Source of the DNA: Halobellus ruber
GTDB taxonomy: Archaea; Halobacteriota; Halobacteria; Halobacteriales; Haloferacaceae
Length of the DNA stretch: 64,000 nt
Assembly (NCBI RefSeq): GCF_014212355.1
Contig: NZ_JACKXD010000003.1
Coordinates: 556,128 to 620,127, forward strand
Direction of reading: 5' to 3'
The translations under genes and the position numbers were made by a program. The notes beneath the pieces were generated by a model, which made no database searches, was not told the DNA's origin, and saw only the letters and a list, made by a program, of their open reading frames with translations. Of the stretch, positions 26,245 through 35,292 are shown piece after piece; position 1 is the stretch's first letter, and every line of letters starts with the position of its first letter.

Positions 26245-27714
26245 ATGGCAACAGTCGGTAAAGGCAAACAACAGCAGCGAGTAGGAACCGGCGTCAGGGG
26301 CGCAGATGATATTCTTGGCGGCGGCTATCTCCCCGAATCCGCCACGCTTGTGCGAGGCGAACCCGGGGCGGGGAAGTCGATTTTCTCACTGCACTTTCTC
26401 GCCGCTGGCATTGATGCCGACGAGACCGCCATGTACATCAATCTCGGCGAACCCGAAGACTACATTCGGGATACCGCACGGGACTTCGACCTCAATGTCA
26501 ATGGGGTCGAGTTTCTCAACCTCTCTCCCTCCGGCGACCGGTTTCAGGAAGAGGAGACGTACACCCTGTTTCGAGCTGACGAGGTGGAAACACCGTCACT
26601 GGTCAAGAACATTCGCACAGAAGTCCAGGAGGTCAACCCGGATCGGGTCGTCGTGGATCCAGTCACCGAATTCAGATATCTCGCCCCCGACGACCACCAG
26701 TTCCGGTCACAGATTTTGGGTCTCATCGAGTTCCTCAAAAGCGAGGGTGCAACGGTCCTGCTCACCTCGCAGGCTGCCTCGTCGATGCCCGACGACGACC
26801 TGCAGTTTCTCGTCGATGCTGTCATCAATATGCTGGAAGAGCCGGGGCGTCGGACGATGCACGTCTCGAAATTCCGTGGCTCTTCTGTCAGGCGTGGCCA
26901 CCACACGCTCCAGATCACCGATGACGGCATGCGAGTCTGGCCACAGCTCGATCCCAATCGCCACGAACGGGAGCGTTCGACGGCGAAACTCTCTTCGGGC
27001 GTCCCGGAGTTGGATTCGCTTCTCTCGGGTGGCCTCACCAGCGGAACGATAACCTTTCTGAGCGGTCCCACGGGTGTCGGTAAGACCACGACAGGTCTCC
27101 AGTTCATGAAAGAAACCGCAGGGCGCGGCCAGCGTTCGGTCCTCTACAGCTTCGAAGAGGACCGACAGACACTGTTCGAGCGAGCGGAGGCCGTCAACAT
27201 CCCCATAACCGATATGATCGACAGAGAGACACTCAACGTCGAGGTGATCGGGCCGGACGAACTCACAATCGACGAGTTCACCCACCAAATCCGAACAGAA
27301 GTCGAAGACAACGACTCAGAGGTCGTAATGATAGACGGAACCAGCGGGTTCGAGAAGTCACTGCGCGGTGTCGGCGCGGAACCGATGCAGGATCTCGTCA
27401 AGATCGGTCGCTATCTCCGCAATATGGGCGTGACCGGAGTCGTAACCAACGAAGTGCACGATATCACAGGCCAGTTCCGCGCGACCGAACAGGGCATGAG
27501 CTATCTGGCCGACAGTATCGTCGTCCTGCGCCACGTCGAATACAAAGGGTCGCTCCGGAAAGTAATCGGCGTCCTCAAAATGCGCACCAGCGAGTTCGAG
27601 AACCAGCTCCGGGAACTGGAGATCACCGAACACGGGCTGCGGGTCGGAGAATCGCTCCCCGAACTCCGTGGAATTCTCACCGGGACACCGACATGGGACG
27701 AGAATGTTGACTGA
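26245..27714 (+). CDS. KaiC-like RecA-family ATPase with two ATPase domains
   Basis: The 489-residue protein has two KaiC/RecA domains. Domain 1 (about 12-240) has Walker A GEPGAGKS at 38-45 and Walker B near DRVVVDPVTEF. Domain 2 (about 250-470) has Walker A GPTGVGKT near 274-281 and SEVVMIDGTSGFE. Cyanobacterial KaiC is a clock ATPase/kinase; archaeal relatives act in signalling, but most are uncharacterised. The stop codon overlaps the start of the next gene, a histidine kinase, so the pair is translationally coupled and probably one signalling module. Confidence 0.9.
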   Translation: MATVGKGKQQQRVGTGVRGADDILGGGYLPESATLVRGEPGAGKSIFSLHFLAAGIDADETAMYINLGEPEDYIRDTARDFDLNVNGVEFLNLSPSGDRFQEEETYTLFRADEVETPSLVKNIRTEVQEVNPDRVVVDPVTEFRYLAPDDHQFRSQILGLIEFLKSEGATVLLTSQAASSMPDDDLQFLVDAVINMLEEPGRRTMHVSKFRGSSVRRGHHTLQITDDGMRVWPQLDPNRHERERSTAKLSSGVPELDSLLSGGLTSGTITFLSGPTGVGKTTTGLQFMKETAGRGQRSVLYSFEEDRQTLFERAEAVNIPITDMIDRETLNVEVIGPDELTIDEFTHQIRTEVEDNDSEVVMIDGTSGFEKSLRGVGAEPMQDLVKIGRYLRNMGVTGVVTNEVHDITGQFRATEQGMSYLADSIVVLRHVEYKGSLRKVIGVLKMRTSEFENQLRELEITEHGLRVGESLPELRGILTGTPTWDENVD

Positions 27715-28855
27715 ATCACCCGAGCCTGCACCCGCCGACCCGTCGGGAACGGAACCACCACCGACCCGAATTTTGCCTATACTCTCCTCGACGGGCAATC
27801 AGCGGGTGCTCGTCAACTGGCTACAGCAACAGGACCAGTACGAGGCTCTCTCCGATGACCACGCTGGAGTCCCGGACAGGGACTTCGACATGGTGATTAT
27901 CGACGAGCAGTCGCTCTGTGAGCACGGTACAGCGTTACGAGAGCGAAAGGAAGAGACAGAGGCTTTTCTCCCGGTGCTTCTGGTACGTTCCGACACCGCC
28001 GCGGATAGACTCGGCCTCCAAGACCAGACCGAGGCGGAGACAGAGAGGGTGGTCGGACAGGTGGTCGATGAAATTCTGACGACGCCGATTGCCATCGCGG
28101 AGTTGCGGCGCAGACTCGCCACGCTCACACGCATCAGAGACCAGTCGCTCGCACTACAGCGCAAGACCGACCAGCTCCTGTTGTTGAACCGCGTCACGCA
28201 TCACGATATCCAGAACGAAATGAACGTCCTCATGGGCTTCACAGCGAGCCTCGAAGCCCACACGGACGACGCCGGTGCCGAGATTTGCCAGCGGGTTCTC
28301 GACAGCAGTCAGAACGTCGTGGATCTCATGGGAGTCGTGCGTGAATTCGGTGAGATACTCGAAACGGCTGGTGAACCGGACCTGCAGGCGATCAATCTCG
28401 GAGACGTGTTGACCGAGCAGCTCACCACCCATCGTTCGACGTTCGATGAGACCGAGTTCGTCGTTACCGGCGAGATTCCACGGGTAGACGTCAGGGCAAA
28501 CGACCTCCTCGGGTCGGTGTTCAGGAACCTCTTGAAAAATGCAGTCCAACACAACGACACTGACACGCCACGCGTTGAGATAACCGTCCGAGACGGTGAT
28601 GAGACAGTTACCGTCACGATTGCCGACAACGGTCCGGGTATTCCGCCCGACCGGCGGGACGCTGTCTTGGGTCGAACCGAGCAAGGACCCAATCATCCCG
28701 CCGCGGGACTCGGCCTCTACCTCGTTGATACGCTCGTTGATCAGTACGGCGGCACGCTTCGGATCACCGATTCGACTCTATCAGGTGTCGCTATCGGGAT
28801 AGAACTCTCGAAACAGCCGACCGCCGAAGTGGATGGGATCGATGGTGACTCCTGA
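27704..28855 (+). CDS. Histidine kinase with an N-terminal receiver-like domain
   Basis: This 383-residue soluble kinase starts at the ATG at 27704, overlapping the kaiC-like gene by 11 bases. Residues 18-130 form a receiver-like domain (RILPILSSTGNQRVLVNWLQ, FDMVIIDEQSL) without a clear acidic pocket. After a helical segment (AELRRRLATLTRIRDQSLAL) comes the dimerisation domain with H-box THHDIQNEMNVL (candidate phospho-His 166 or 167). The ATPase domain then shows FRNLLKNAVQHN, DNGPGIPP and AGLGLYLVDTL. No membrane segment is present, so it senses an internal signal, possibly through the KaiC partner. Confidence 0.88.
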   Translation: MLTESPEPAPADPSGTEPPPTRILPILSSTGNQRVLVNWLQQQDQYEALSDDHAGVPDRDFDMVIIDEQSLCEHGTALRERKEETEAFLPVLLVRSDTAADRLGLQDQTEAETERVVGQVVDEILTTPIAIAELRRRLATLTRIRDQSLALQRKTDQLLLLNRVTHHDIQNEMNVLMGFTASLEAHTDDAGAEICQRVLDSSQNVVDLMGVVREFGEILETAGEPDLQAINLGDVLTEQLTTHRSTFDETEFVVTGEIPRVDVRANDLLGSVFRNLLKNAVQHNDTDTPRVEITVRDGDETVTVTIADNGPGIPPDRRDAVLGRTEQGPNHPAAGLGLYLVDTLVDQYGGTLRITDSTLSGVAIGIELSKQPTAEVDGIDGDS

Positions 28856-29795
28856 AGCGACTTCAGACTCCGGGACTCGTGTTCTCCCCCTCATTCTGGA
28901 TGGGGGCAACCGCCAGTTGCTCGTCGAGTGGATCGACGGTCATCCCTCACTCGAACCGGTTGAGTTGGCGGACGGAATCGGCGAGACTACGTTCGACGTG
29001 TGTATCCTTGATAAAGCCGCATTCCGGAAACATCACGACAAACTTCGAACGAAGAAAACAACGACAGCCCCCGTTTTGCTTCCATATCTCCTGTTGCTTC
29101 CGGACTCCGAATCTGATATCGTCGAGACAGATGCCGGTCAGCTGGCCGATAACGTCGTCACAGAGACGGTTGATGAACTCGTCACGATGCCCATCCAGCA
29201 GGCTGAGCTCCACTGGCGACTCGCGGCGCTGCTTCGACTCCGTGAGCAATCACTCACGTTACACGATCGCAAGCGTGAGCTCGAACGTCAGGTCGATGTA
29301 TTCACGACGGCACAGGATATTGCGAACGTCGGCGCTTGGGAGTACGATATCGACGCTGACGAATGGTGGTGGAGCGACGAGTTTCGTCGCATCTACGGTC
29401 TTTCACCAGACACACCACCGTCTCAAACGGAGAGTTTCCAGTACTACCATCCGGAGGACCGGCCAATTATCGAGGAGGCATTCGACGCCGCCGTCGAAGA
29501 TGGTGAACCGTACGACCTCGACCTCCGGCTTACTGACGCGGAGGACGATCACCGATGGGTTCGAACGATAGGTGAACCGCAGCACGTAGACGGGGAACTG
29601 AGTTCCGTTCGGGGTATCGTTCAAGACATTACCGAGCGCAAAGACCGCCAGCAGTAATTGGAGCCTCTCGATTGGGCGGTAAGCTACAATCTCCGCACTG
29701 AAATAAACGCGATTCAGGTCGAGACGGAGTCAGCGACTGTGCAGGCGGTTCGAGACTGTGGGACAACCTGCAGACAGGAAGCAATGACTGATTGA
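28842..29795 (+). pseudogene. Decayed histidine kinase: receiver-like and PAS domains, stop codon, then an HisKA stub
   Basis: The frame from ATG 28842 overlaps the kinase before it and is its paralogue: GTRVLPLILDGGNRQLLVEW and AELHWRLAALLRLREQSLTL match the neighbour's N-terminal half. A PAS domain follows (NVGAWEYDIDADEWWWS, GIVQDITERKDRQQ). TAA at 29655-29657 ends the frame, but reading on gives LEPLDWAVSYNLRTEINAIQ, a degraded HisKA H-box region in which the usual His is replaced by Tyr. A second stop follows at 29793. No ATPase domain remains. The first 271 codons could still yield a sensor-only protein. Confidence 0.75.
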
Positions 29796-30011
29796 TCTCT
29801 CATGTCTCTGGCCGGGCAGCGCGAATCTGAGCTATCGGTGCCCCGCGCCGCAACCCGGGCCGTATTCCAGCCAGATTTGATGAACAGACTGCTCGGAAGC
29901 GTGTTTATCCTGTTTTGATAATAAGAGATAACCCGGGGTTATACACGGACGTGTACCGTAGATAAATAAGATGAACTCGTCTGTTGCGTCTTTATTCTGT
30001 GGTGTTGGTTT

Positions 30012-31061
30012 GTGAGTGATCTATCCGGCCCACCTGCTTCACAACCAGTGTCCGATACTGCCGATACCGACACGTATCAACACCTTGTCGAAGGCACTAC
30101 TACCCACGCCATCTTTATGATCGATCCCGACGGCAATATCACCACCTGGTCACCAGCCGCTCACGAACTCTACGGGTACACGTCTGGCGCTGTGGACCAG
30201 CAACCACTAACTATTCTATTCTCTGACGAAACAAGCGGCGATCAGTCTCTCGATACGCTTCTGACTGACGCAAAAGAGGCTGCCATCGAAACGCGAGGGT
30301 GGCATCAACAGGCGGATGACTCGGTGTTTTGGGCACACATGACGATCTCGCCACTCTGGAACGACGATTTCCACGGATATGCTGTCGTGAGCAAAGACAT
30401 GACTGAAAAGCACGAATACGAACAGATGCTGGAACGACAAAACGACCGACTCAAAGAATTCGCCGATATCCTTGCCCACGACCTGCGCAACCCGCTTCAA
30501 CTCGTTGATGGACGCAATGAACTCGCGCGTGAGACCGGGGCAGACGAACACTTCGAAGTCATCGAACAGACCACCGACCGGATGGAACGTCTCATTGACG
30601 ACCTCCTGAAGGTCGCCCATCAGGGCGAAGTCGTGACCGACCCGGACCCGACAGATATCGAAGCGGTCATCGACACCGCATAGGAAGGAGCAATCGGGAC
30701 AAACACTGAAGCGACACTCCAGTACAACTCGGTCGGGACAGTCGCCGCCGATACTGACAGACTGTGTGAACTGTTCGAGAATCTCTTTCGGAACGCGAGC
30801 GAACACGGTGGCGAGGACGTCAGCGTCACGGTTGGGCCACTACCGGACGGGATGTACATCGCGGACGACGGACCCGGTATTCCACAGGACCAGCGTGGTG
30901 AAGTCTTCGAACACGGGGTGTCAACCGATGACGATGGGAATGGATACGGACTGTCGATTGTGCGGACTATTGCCAGGGCTCACGGATGGGATGTCGGAAT
31001 GACCGAGAGTGAGACTGGTGGTGCACGAATAGAGATTACGGGGATCCAATTTCTTGACTAA
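30012..31061 (+). pseudogene. PAS histidine kinase interrupted by an in-frame TAG
   Basis: One frame of 350 codons encodes a PAS domain (about 22-135, AIFMIDPDGNITTWSPAAHE), a HisKA domain with H-box DILAHDLRNPLQ (His156), and after codon 224 a full ATPase domain (FENLFRNASEHGG, ADDGPGIPQDQRGE, GYGLSIVRTIARAHGW, GARIEITGIQF). Codon 224 is TAG at 30681-30683, just after VIDTA, where haloarchaeal kinases usually have tryptophan (TGG). A single G-to-A change explains it. The upstream part alone would lack ATP binding. The start is GTG at 30012; no good TATA spacing is seen. Confidence 0.85.
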
Positions 31062-31139
31062 GAGACATTATTGCCGGTCACATCGCACGTGTTTGAACGG
31101 CAGGAGAGTGAGCACCGCACTCACGAGACTCCCCCTCCA

Positions 31140-31820
31140 ATGGTCTCTATGGTAGTTGAAGCATCGTTCATGGTTGAAGACTCGGAGTTCCCGCTGAGTG
31201 CTGTGTTCGAGCACTTATCATCGGTCACCATCGAACTGGACCGCGTCGTGCCAACCACCTCGGCTGTAATCCCCTACTTCTGGATTTACACCGACGACAC
31301 TACCAAACTCAACACCGACCTTGGCGATGAGATCGGGATCAGGGAAGTAACGATCATCGATCAAGTCAAAGAGGCAATGTTTGTCCGGGTCAACTGGAAT
31401 CTCGACCACGAGAGCGTCCTCACGGCCATTCTCAACACCGACGTCACGCTCCTGTCCGGCAAGGGACGTGGTGGCCAGTGGGTGTTCACTGTCCGCGCTC
31501 AAGAACAGGCAGAAATTTCTTCATTTCGGACATACTGCCGAAACCACGAACTCTCGGTTGAACTCACACAGTTTAATTCGGTCTCCCCGCTCGAAGACGG
31601 CCAGGAGTACAACCTGACAGCCGACCAGCAGATCGCCTTAGAACTGGCGTACAACCGTGGCTACTTCGAGTCCCCGCGCAGAGCCACCCAAGAAGACCTC
31701 GGTGACGACCTCGACATCACGCGTCAAGCCGTCTCGTCGCTCCTCAAGCGGGGCATCGGTCAACTCATCGCCAGTACACTGGCCACCACGGAGGCTGACC
31801 AGCCACCTCGACCCAACTAA
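31140..31820 (+). CDS. HTH-10 (bacterio-opsin activator-like) transcription regulator
   Basis: This 226-residue protein belongs to the haloarchaeal Bat-type regulators. Residues 1-165 form the N-terminal sensor-like domain (FMVEDSEFPLSAVFEHLSS, AMFVRVNWNLDHESVLTAIL). The C-terminal HTH-10 domain is clear: LTADQQIALELAYNRGYFES, ATQEDLGDDLDITRQAVSSL, LLKRGIGQLIASTL. The ATG at 31140 (MVSMVVEASF) is used because sequence before it is unlike the family; an ATG three codons later is also possible. Its position among kinases suggests it is an output of that signalling block. Confidence 0.88.
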   Translation: MVSMVVEASFMVEDSEFPLSAVFEHLSSVTIELDRVVPTTSAVIPYFWIYTDDTTKLNTDLGDEIGIREVTIIDQVKEAMFVRVNWNLDHESVLTAILNTDVTLLSGKGRGGQWVFTVRAQEQAEISSFRTYCRNHELSVELTQFNSVSPLEDGQEYNLTADQQIALELAYNRGYFESPRRATQEDLGDDLDITRQAVSSLLKRGIGQLIASTLATTEADQPPRPN

Positions 31821-31931
31821 TGGTGTTGCGCACGCAACAGCCAACCATACCTGGCTACGGGCATTAATTTCTATCATCGTTCATCAGACTCTTCCATCGA
31901 TCATTCACAGGAGCTCTTGGATCGAGCCTCC

Positions 31932-31940
31932 GGAGGGAGG
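31932..31940 (+). promoter_or_regulatory. Strong ribosome-binding site
   Basis: GGAGGGAGG lies six bases before the ATG at 31947 and decides this start over an in-frame codon 30 bases upstream. Good Shine-Dalgarno sites are uncommon in haloarchaea, where most first genes are leaderless, so this mRNA probably has a leader. Confidence 0.65.
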
Positions 31941-31946
31941 TCACTA

Positions 31947-34094
31947 ATGGACCGTCCAATCAGTGTTCTCCACGTTGACGACGAACCGGACTTCGCGGAT
32001 CTGACCGGGACGTTTCTCGAACGCGAGGACGACCGGTTCACTGTCGAGACGGCGACCAGTGCCGACGAAGGAATGGTACGGATCACTGACCGCCCGCCCG
32101 ATTGTGTCGTCTCGGATTACAACATGCCCGGCATGGATGGGATCGAATTTCTGCAGGCTATCCGTGAGGAGTATCCCGACCTCCCGTTCATTCTTTATAC
32201 AGGCAAGGGTAGCGAGGCCGTTGCCAGTGAGGCCATCGCTGCCGACGTCACCGACTATCTCCAGAAGGGGTCGGGTTCCGAACAGTACGAACTCCTGGCC
32301 AATCGAATCCTGAACGCCGTCAAGACCCGCCGCGAGACCCAACGGGCCGACAGGCAGGAACAGCTGATGCGGCTGACCGAGTTCGCAGGTGACACCGGCG
32401 GGTTTGAACTGGATAGAGGGAGCGACACGGTCGTGCTGACTGCTGGCACCCGGCGAATGATCGGTCGTCCCGACAAATTCGAGATCTCCTTGCAGGAGGC
32501 GAGGGAACTGTTCCACCCGGACGACCGCGAGAGCATTCAACAAACACTCGACAGAGTCTTTGAAACGGGCGAGGAACTGCACGACAGGTGGCGACTCCAG
32601 CCAGGCGACGGCGACGAACGTCTCCTGGATATGAAGATCACGCCAGTCGTCGAAAGCGGTGAGGTAACGAAACTCCGCGGGTCTGGCAACGACATCACCG
32701 AGCGCAAGGAGCGTGAACGGGAACTCAGGGAGGAACGACGGTCCATCGAACGAGCACTCGACTCACTGGATGACCTGTTCTACGTGCTCGACACGGACGG
32801 CACCCTCCGACGGTGGAACAACCAGGTCCCGCGAACGACGGGGTACGCTGATTCGGAACTGGCCGATATGCGGGCGATCGAACTGTTCCCCGAGGACGAC
32901 CGCAAAACAGTTGCCGACGCGATCCAGTTGGCCGTTTCGGGTGACACAATCACTGCCGAGGCCGACCTGCTCACTGCCGACGGTGAGCGTCGCCCCTACG
33001 AGTTAACCGGAGCGCGTCTGACCGACGCTGATGGGAGTACGACCGGGCTGGTCGGAATCGGGCGGGACCTCACCGAGCGCAAACGGCGCGAGCAGAGACT
33101 TGACCTCGTAGAAACGGTGTTCGAGCATGCTGAGGAGTGCCAGTTCATTGTCGATGTCGCGGACGGTGAGTTCGAACTCCGCCACGCAAACCAGTATTAC
33201 AAACGGACCGTGGGGCTGCCGGCCAACACTCCGGTCACAGGACAGACACCGGTTGAGCTATTTGCGGCGGCCGGCGGACAACAGATACTTGATCGGTACA
33301 GACAATGTGTTGAGACACAGAACTCGGTCAGCTATACAGTTGAACTGCCAGTCCCCGAACCGGGGACAGTTTACCGGACGATTCTCACGCCAGTCACCAC
33401 CAACGGAGAGGTGACACGCATCGTCGGGACGGCGCGTGATATCACCGACCGCGTGGAGCAAGCACGGGAACTCCAACAGAAGACCGACCGGCTCAATGAG
33501 TTCGCCAGCGTCGTCAGCCACGACCTGCGGAGTCCACTCAGCGTTGCTGAGGGCCACCTCGAACTGGCCGCGGAGGCCTGCGAGAGCGACCATCTGGCCC
33601 GGGCAACCGGTGCCATCGACCGGAGTCAGGCACTCATCGACGACCTGCTGGCGCTGGCACGAGAGGGCGACAGGGTGGACGAGACTGAACCTGTGGAGAT
33701 TACAAAGGTGGCAGAGAGCAGTTGGCAAACTTTGGAGACGCGACAGGCGACACCTGACGCTGACGCACCACACGTCATCGAAGCCGACCGGAGTCGGATC
33801 CAGCAACTGTTCGAGGACCTCTACCGGAACGCAGTCGAACACGGCGGCAACGACGTGACAGTATCCATCGGTGTGATGGACGAGGGTTTCTACGTGGCGG
33901 ATACGGGCCCTGGCATCCCTGAGTCTGACCGTGAGGAAATCTTCGAGGCAGGATACTCGACGAGGGAGGACGGAACCGGATTCGGCCTGCGGATTGTCAG
34001 GCAAATCGCCGACGCACACGGGTGGGAGCTTACCGTGACCGAGCAGGGCGGGGCCCGGGTCGAAATTACCGGCGTCGAGTTTACTGACCGGTGA
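31947..34094 (+). CDS. Hybrid sensor: REC-PAS-PAS-PAS histidine kinase
   Basis: The 715-residue soluble protein starts with a true receiver domain (1-120) with Asp11/Asp12, the phospho-acceptor Asp57 in VVSDYNMPGMDG, and the LYTGKG loop. Three PAS domains follow (about 135-265, 270-390, 395-510), each ending in a DIT(E/D)R or DLTERK motif. HisKA comes next with H-box SVVSHDLRSPL (His near 525), then HATPase (FEDLYRNAVEHGG, ADTGPGIPES, GTGFGLRIVRQIA). A receiver at the N-terminus implies input from another kinase. It lies downstream of the HTH-10 regulator in the same direction. Confidence 0.92.
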   Translation: MDRPISVLHVDDEPDFADLTGTFLEREDDRFTVETATSADEGMVRITDRPPDCVVSDYNMPGMDGIEFLQAIREEYPDLPFILYTGKGSEAVASEAIAADVTDYLQKGSGSEQYELLANRILNAVKTRRETQRADRQEQLMRLTEFAGDTGGFELDRGSDTVVLTAGTRRMIGRPDKFEISLQEARELFHPDDRESIQQTLDRVFETGEELHDRWRLQPGDGDERLLDMKITPVVESGEVTKLRGSGNDITERKERERELREERRSIERALDSLDDLFYVLDTDGTLRRWNNQVPRTTGYADSELADMRAIELFPEDDRKTVADAIQLAVSGDTITAEADLLTADGERRPYELTGARLTDADGSTTGLVGIGRDLTERKRREQRLDLVETVFEHAEECQFIVDVADGEFELRHANQYYKRTVGLPANTPVTGQTPVELFAAAGGQQILDRYRQCVETQNSVSYTVELPVPEPGTVYRTILTPVTTNGEVTRIVGTARDITDRVEQARELQQKTDRLNEFASVVSHDLRSPLSVAEGHLELAAEACESDHLARATGAIDRSQALIDDLLALAREGDRVDETEPVEITKVAESSWQTLETRQATPDADAPHVIEADRSRIQQLFEDLYRNAVEHGGNDVTVSIGVMDEGFYVADTGPGIPESDREEIFEAGYSTREDGTGFGLRIVRQIADAHGWELTVTEQGGARVEITGVEFTDR

Positions 34095-34105
34095 CGGTTG
34101 GTTGG

Positions 34106-34450
34106 CTACTCGCCAGCCACATTTAACGCACTGTTGAGTTCAAAGAGTTCTTTGACTGCCTCGCTCCTGGCGACTCGGTAGCGACGGGGTGATGTGTTCG
34201 GGACTTCTTCAACGATTTCAGTCTCCAGCAGGAGGTCGATATAGTTGCTCACTGTCTGGCGCGTGACTCCAGCGTGATCGGCCAATTCCGTCTTGTTGAA
34301 TTCCCTGCCTGGAGGAAGGGTAAGAATGGCGTCAATGAGAATAGGGACGCTCTCGTGCTGAAAGAGATGAAGGACGCCAGTGGGGTTCTCTAGGCGCGCT
34401 TCCTTCGTGTCTTTCTCCTCTGCAGGGTGTGTTTGCGTTGACTCGCTCAT
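34106..34450 (-). CDS. Winged-helix transcriptional regulator
   Basis: This 114-residue DNA-binding protein has GVLHLFQHESVPILIDAILT, a helix-turn-helix in EFNKTELADHAGVTRQTVSN and a wing ending RRYRVARSE. It resembles haloarchaeal ArsR/MarR-like regulators. The ATG at 34450 gives MSESTQTHPAEEKDTKEA; an earlier in-frame start would add a cysteine-containing peptide unlike the family. It converges on the large hybrid kinase gene (11 bases between stops) and is divergent from the 105-residue protein, whose promoter it may share or control. Confidence 0.85.
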   Translation of the reverse strand: MSESTQTHPAEEKDTKEARLENPTGVLHLFQHESVPILIDAILTLPPGREFNKTELADHAGVTRQTVSNYIDLLLETEIVEEVPNTSPRRYRVARSEAVKELFELNSALNVAGE

Positions 34451-34514
34451 GTGGTCAGTATACCGGGAGACACACATAACTGTTTGCATAGGCGTAAACG
34501 CGAGATAACGTGAA

Positions 34515-34520
34515 TTTATA
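34515..34520 (+). promoter_or_regulatory. TATA box of the 105-residue gene
   Basis: TTTATA is centred 26 nt before the ATG at 34544, matching a leaderless start. It lies in the 93-base divergent region shared with the winged-helix regulator. Confidence 0.6.
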
Positions 34521-34543
34521 TTGGACGAGGGAAGACGGAGAAT

Positions 34544-34861
34544 ATGCGCAAGCCGTCAGTGAAATGTGCCCTCCTCGCGGCGATGGTGGCTGAGCACCGA
34601 TGGGGATCGCCGATCGTTGAGGAGAGCCTACTCTCTATATCCGCTATCGAGACGGACGACTACCCCACTGCAAGCGATGTATTTGACGAACTTCGCAGCG
34701 AGGACTACATCACGTCAAAGGGCAACCGAGGCATTGAGTTGAACAACAGCCACTTTGGAGCGCTCGCTGACGTACTCTACTACGAGTGCGAGTGGGAACC
34801 GTACGAGATCAGGAGTCGGCTCAAACACTACGAGGGGTGGGACAACCACGAGTGGATGTAG
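34544..34861 (+). CDS. Small haloarchaeal protein of unknown function
   Basis: This 105-residue acidic protein begins MRKPSVKCALLAAMVAEHRW. The middle segment YPTASDVFDELRSEDYITSK followed by GNRGIELNN looks like a helix-turn-helix with a wing, and the end (YYECEWEPYEIRSRLKHYEG) is a separate helical cap. No catalytic motif is visible. The strong leaderless promoter supports expression. Regulation or adaptor function is only an inference from shape and from its divergent winged-helix neighbour. Confidence 0.65.
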   Translation: MRKPSVKCALLAAMVAEHRWGSPIVEESLLSISAIETDDYPTASDVFDELRSEDYITSKGNRGIELNNSHFGALADVLYYECEWEPYEIRSRLKHYEGWDNHEWM

Positions 34862-35152
34862 TCATCGCCACCGTGACTCGATGGACGTGCGGTAGCGTAA
34901 GCCAATGACACTCGTGTTCAGGCGATCTTTCACCGTCCGTGGCGAGTACTCGTCTCGAACCTGTTCTACGTTCTCGTGGGATTCAATGAGGTGAGTCAGC
35001 GCCGCGTCGATCACGTCGCTACGCGGAGGGTCATCGCTCGCGTTCGCAGCGACGACGTCGCTCGGTTGGTCGAACAACCGTTTCCTCTCGTCGGTCAACT
35101 TCAGACCGGTTCGCTCAGTTACTATGGGTGGTACAAGCAGATGCGTATGCAC
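34862..35152 (-). CDS. Small haloarchaeal protein, DUF7386-like
   Basis: This protein of up to 96 residues contains TGLKLTDERKRLFDQPSDVV, DDPPRSDVIDAALTHLIESH and the C-terminal TSVIGLRYRTSIESRWR. This pattern recalls a widespread haloarchaeal family often found on plasmids and islands; the DUF number is from memory. LKLTDERKRLFD followed by SDVIDAALTHLIES resembles ribbon-helix-helix DNA-binding proteins, so an antitoxin- or repressor-like role is possible. No toxin-like partner is visible. The true start may lie a few codons inside the ATG at 35152. Confidence 0.65.
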   Translation of the reverse strand: MHTHLLVPPIVTERTGLKLTDERKRLFDQPSDVVAANASDDPPRSDVIDAALTHLIESHENVEQVRDEYSPRTVKDRLNTSVIGLRYRTSIESRWR

Positions 35153-35212
35153 CGGGGGCGTGATTGCGTCGTTCTGGAGTCGGCGAACGGTGCCTCCTTG
35201 TATAGGTCAGTG

Positions 35213-35292
35213 ATACTGTCGGCTATAGTCACGTGAAGGATTTCGACACCCCGGGGTGTCGAAAATTTTCACGTAGTTATAGCCAACAGTAT
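35213..35292. repeat. 80-bp palindromic element, copy B (inverted)
   Basis: The ends and centre are the same as copy A (ATACTGTCGG, central CCCCGGGG, CCAACAGTAT), but the arm order is reversed. Its right arm matches the left arm of copy A at 39 of 40 positions, and its left arm resembles A's right arm. Copies A and B therefore enclose 9.1 kb as inverted repeats. Confidence 0.9.

Noticed and set aside
30681..30683. TAG as a pyrrolysine codon
   Set aside because: No pyrrolysine genes are visible and haloarchaea are not known to use it generally; a Trp-to-stop mutation is simpler.
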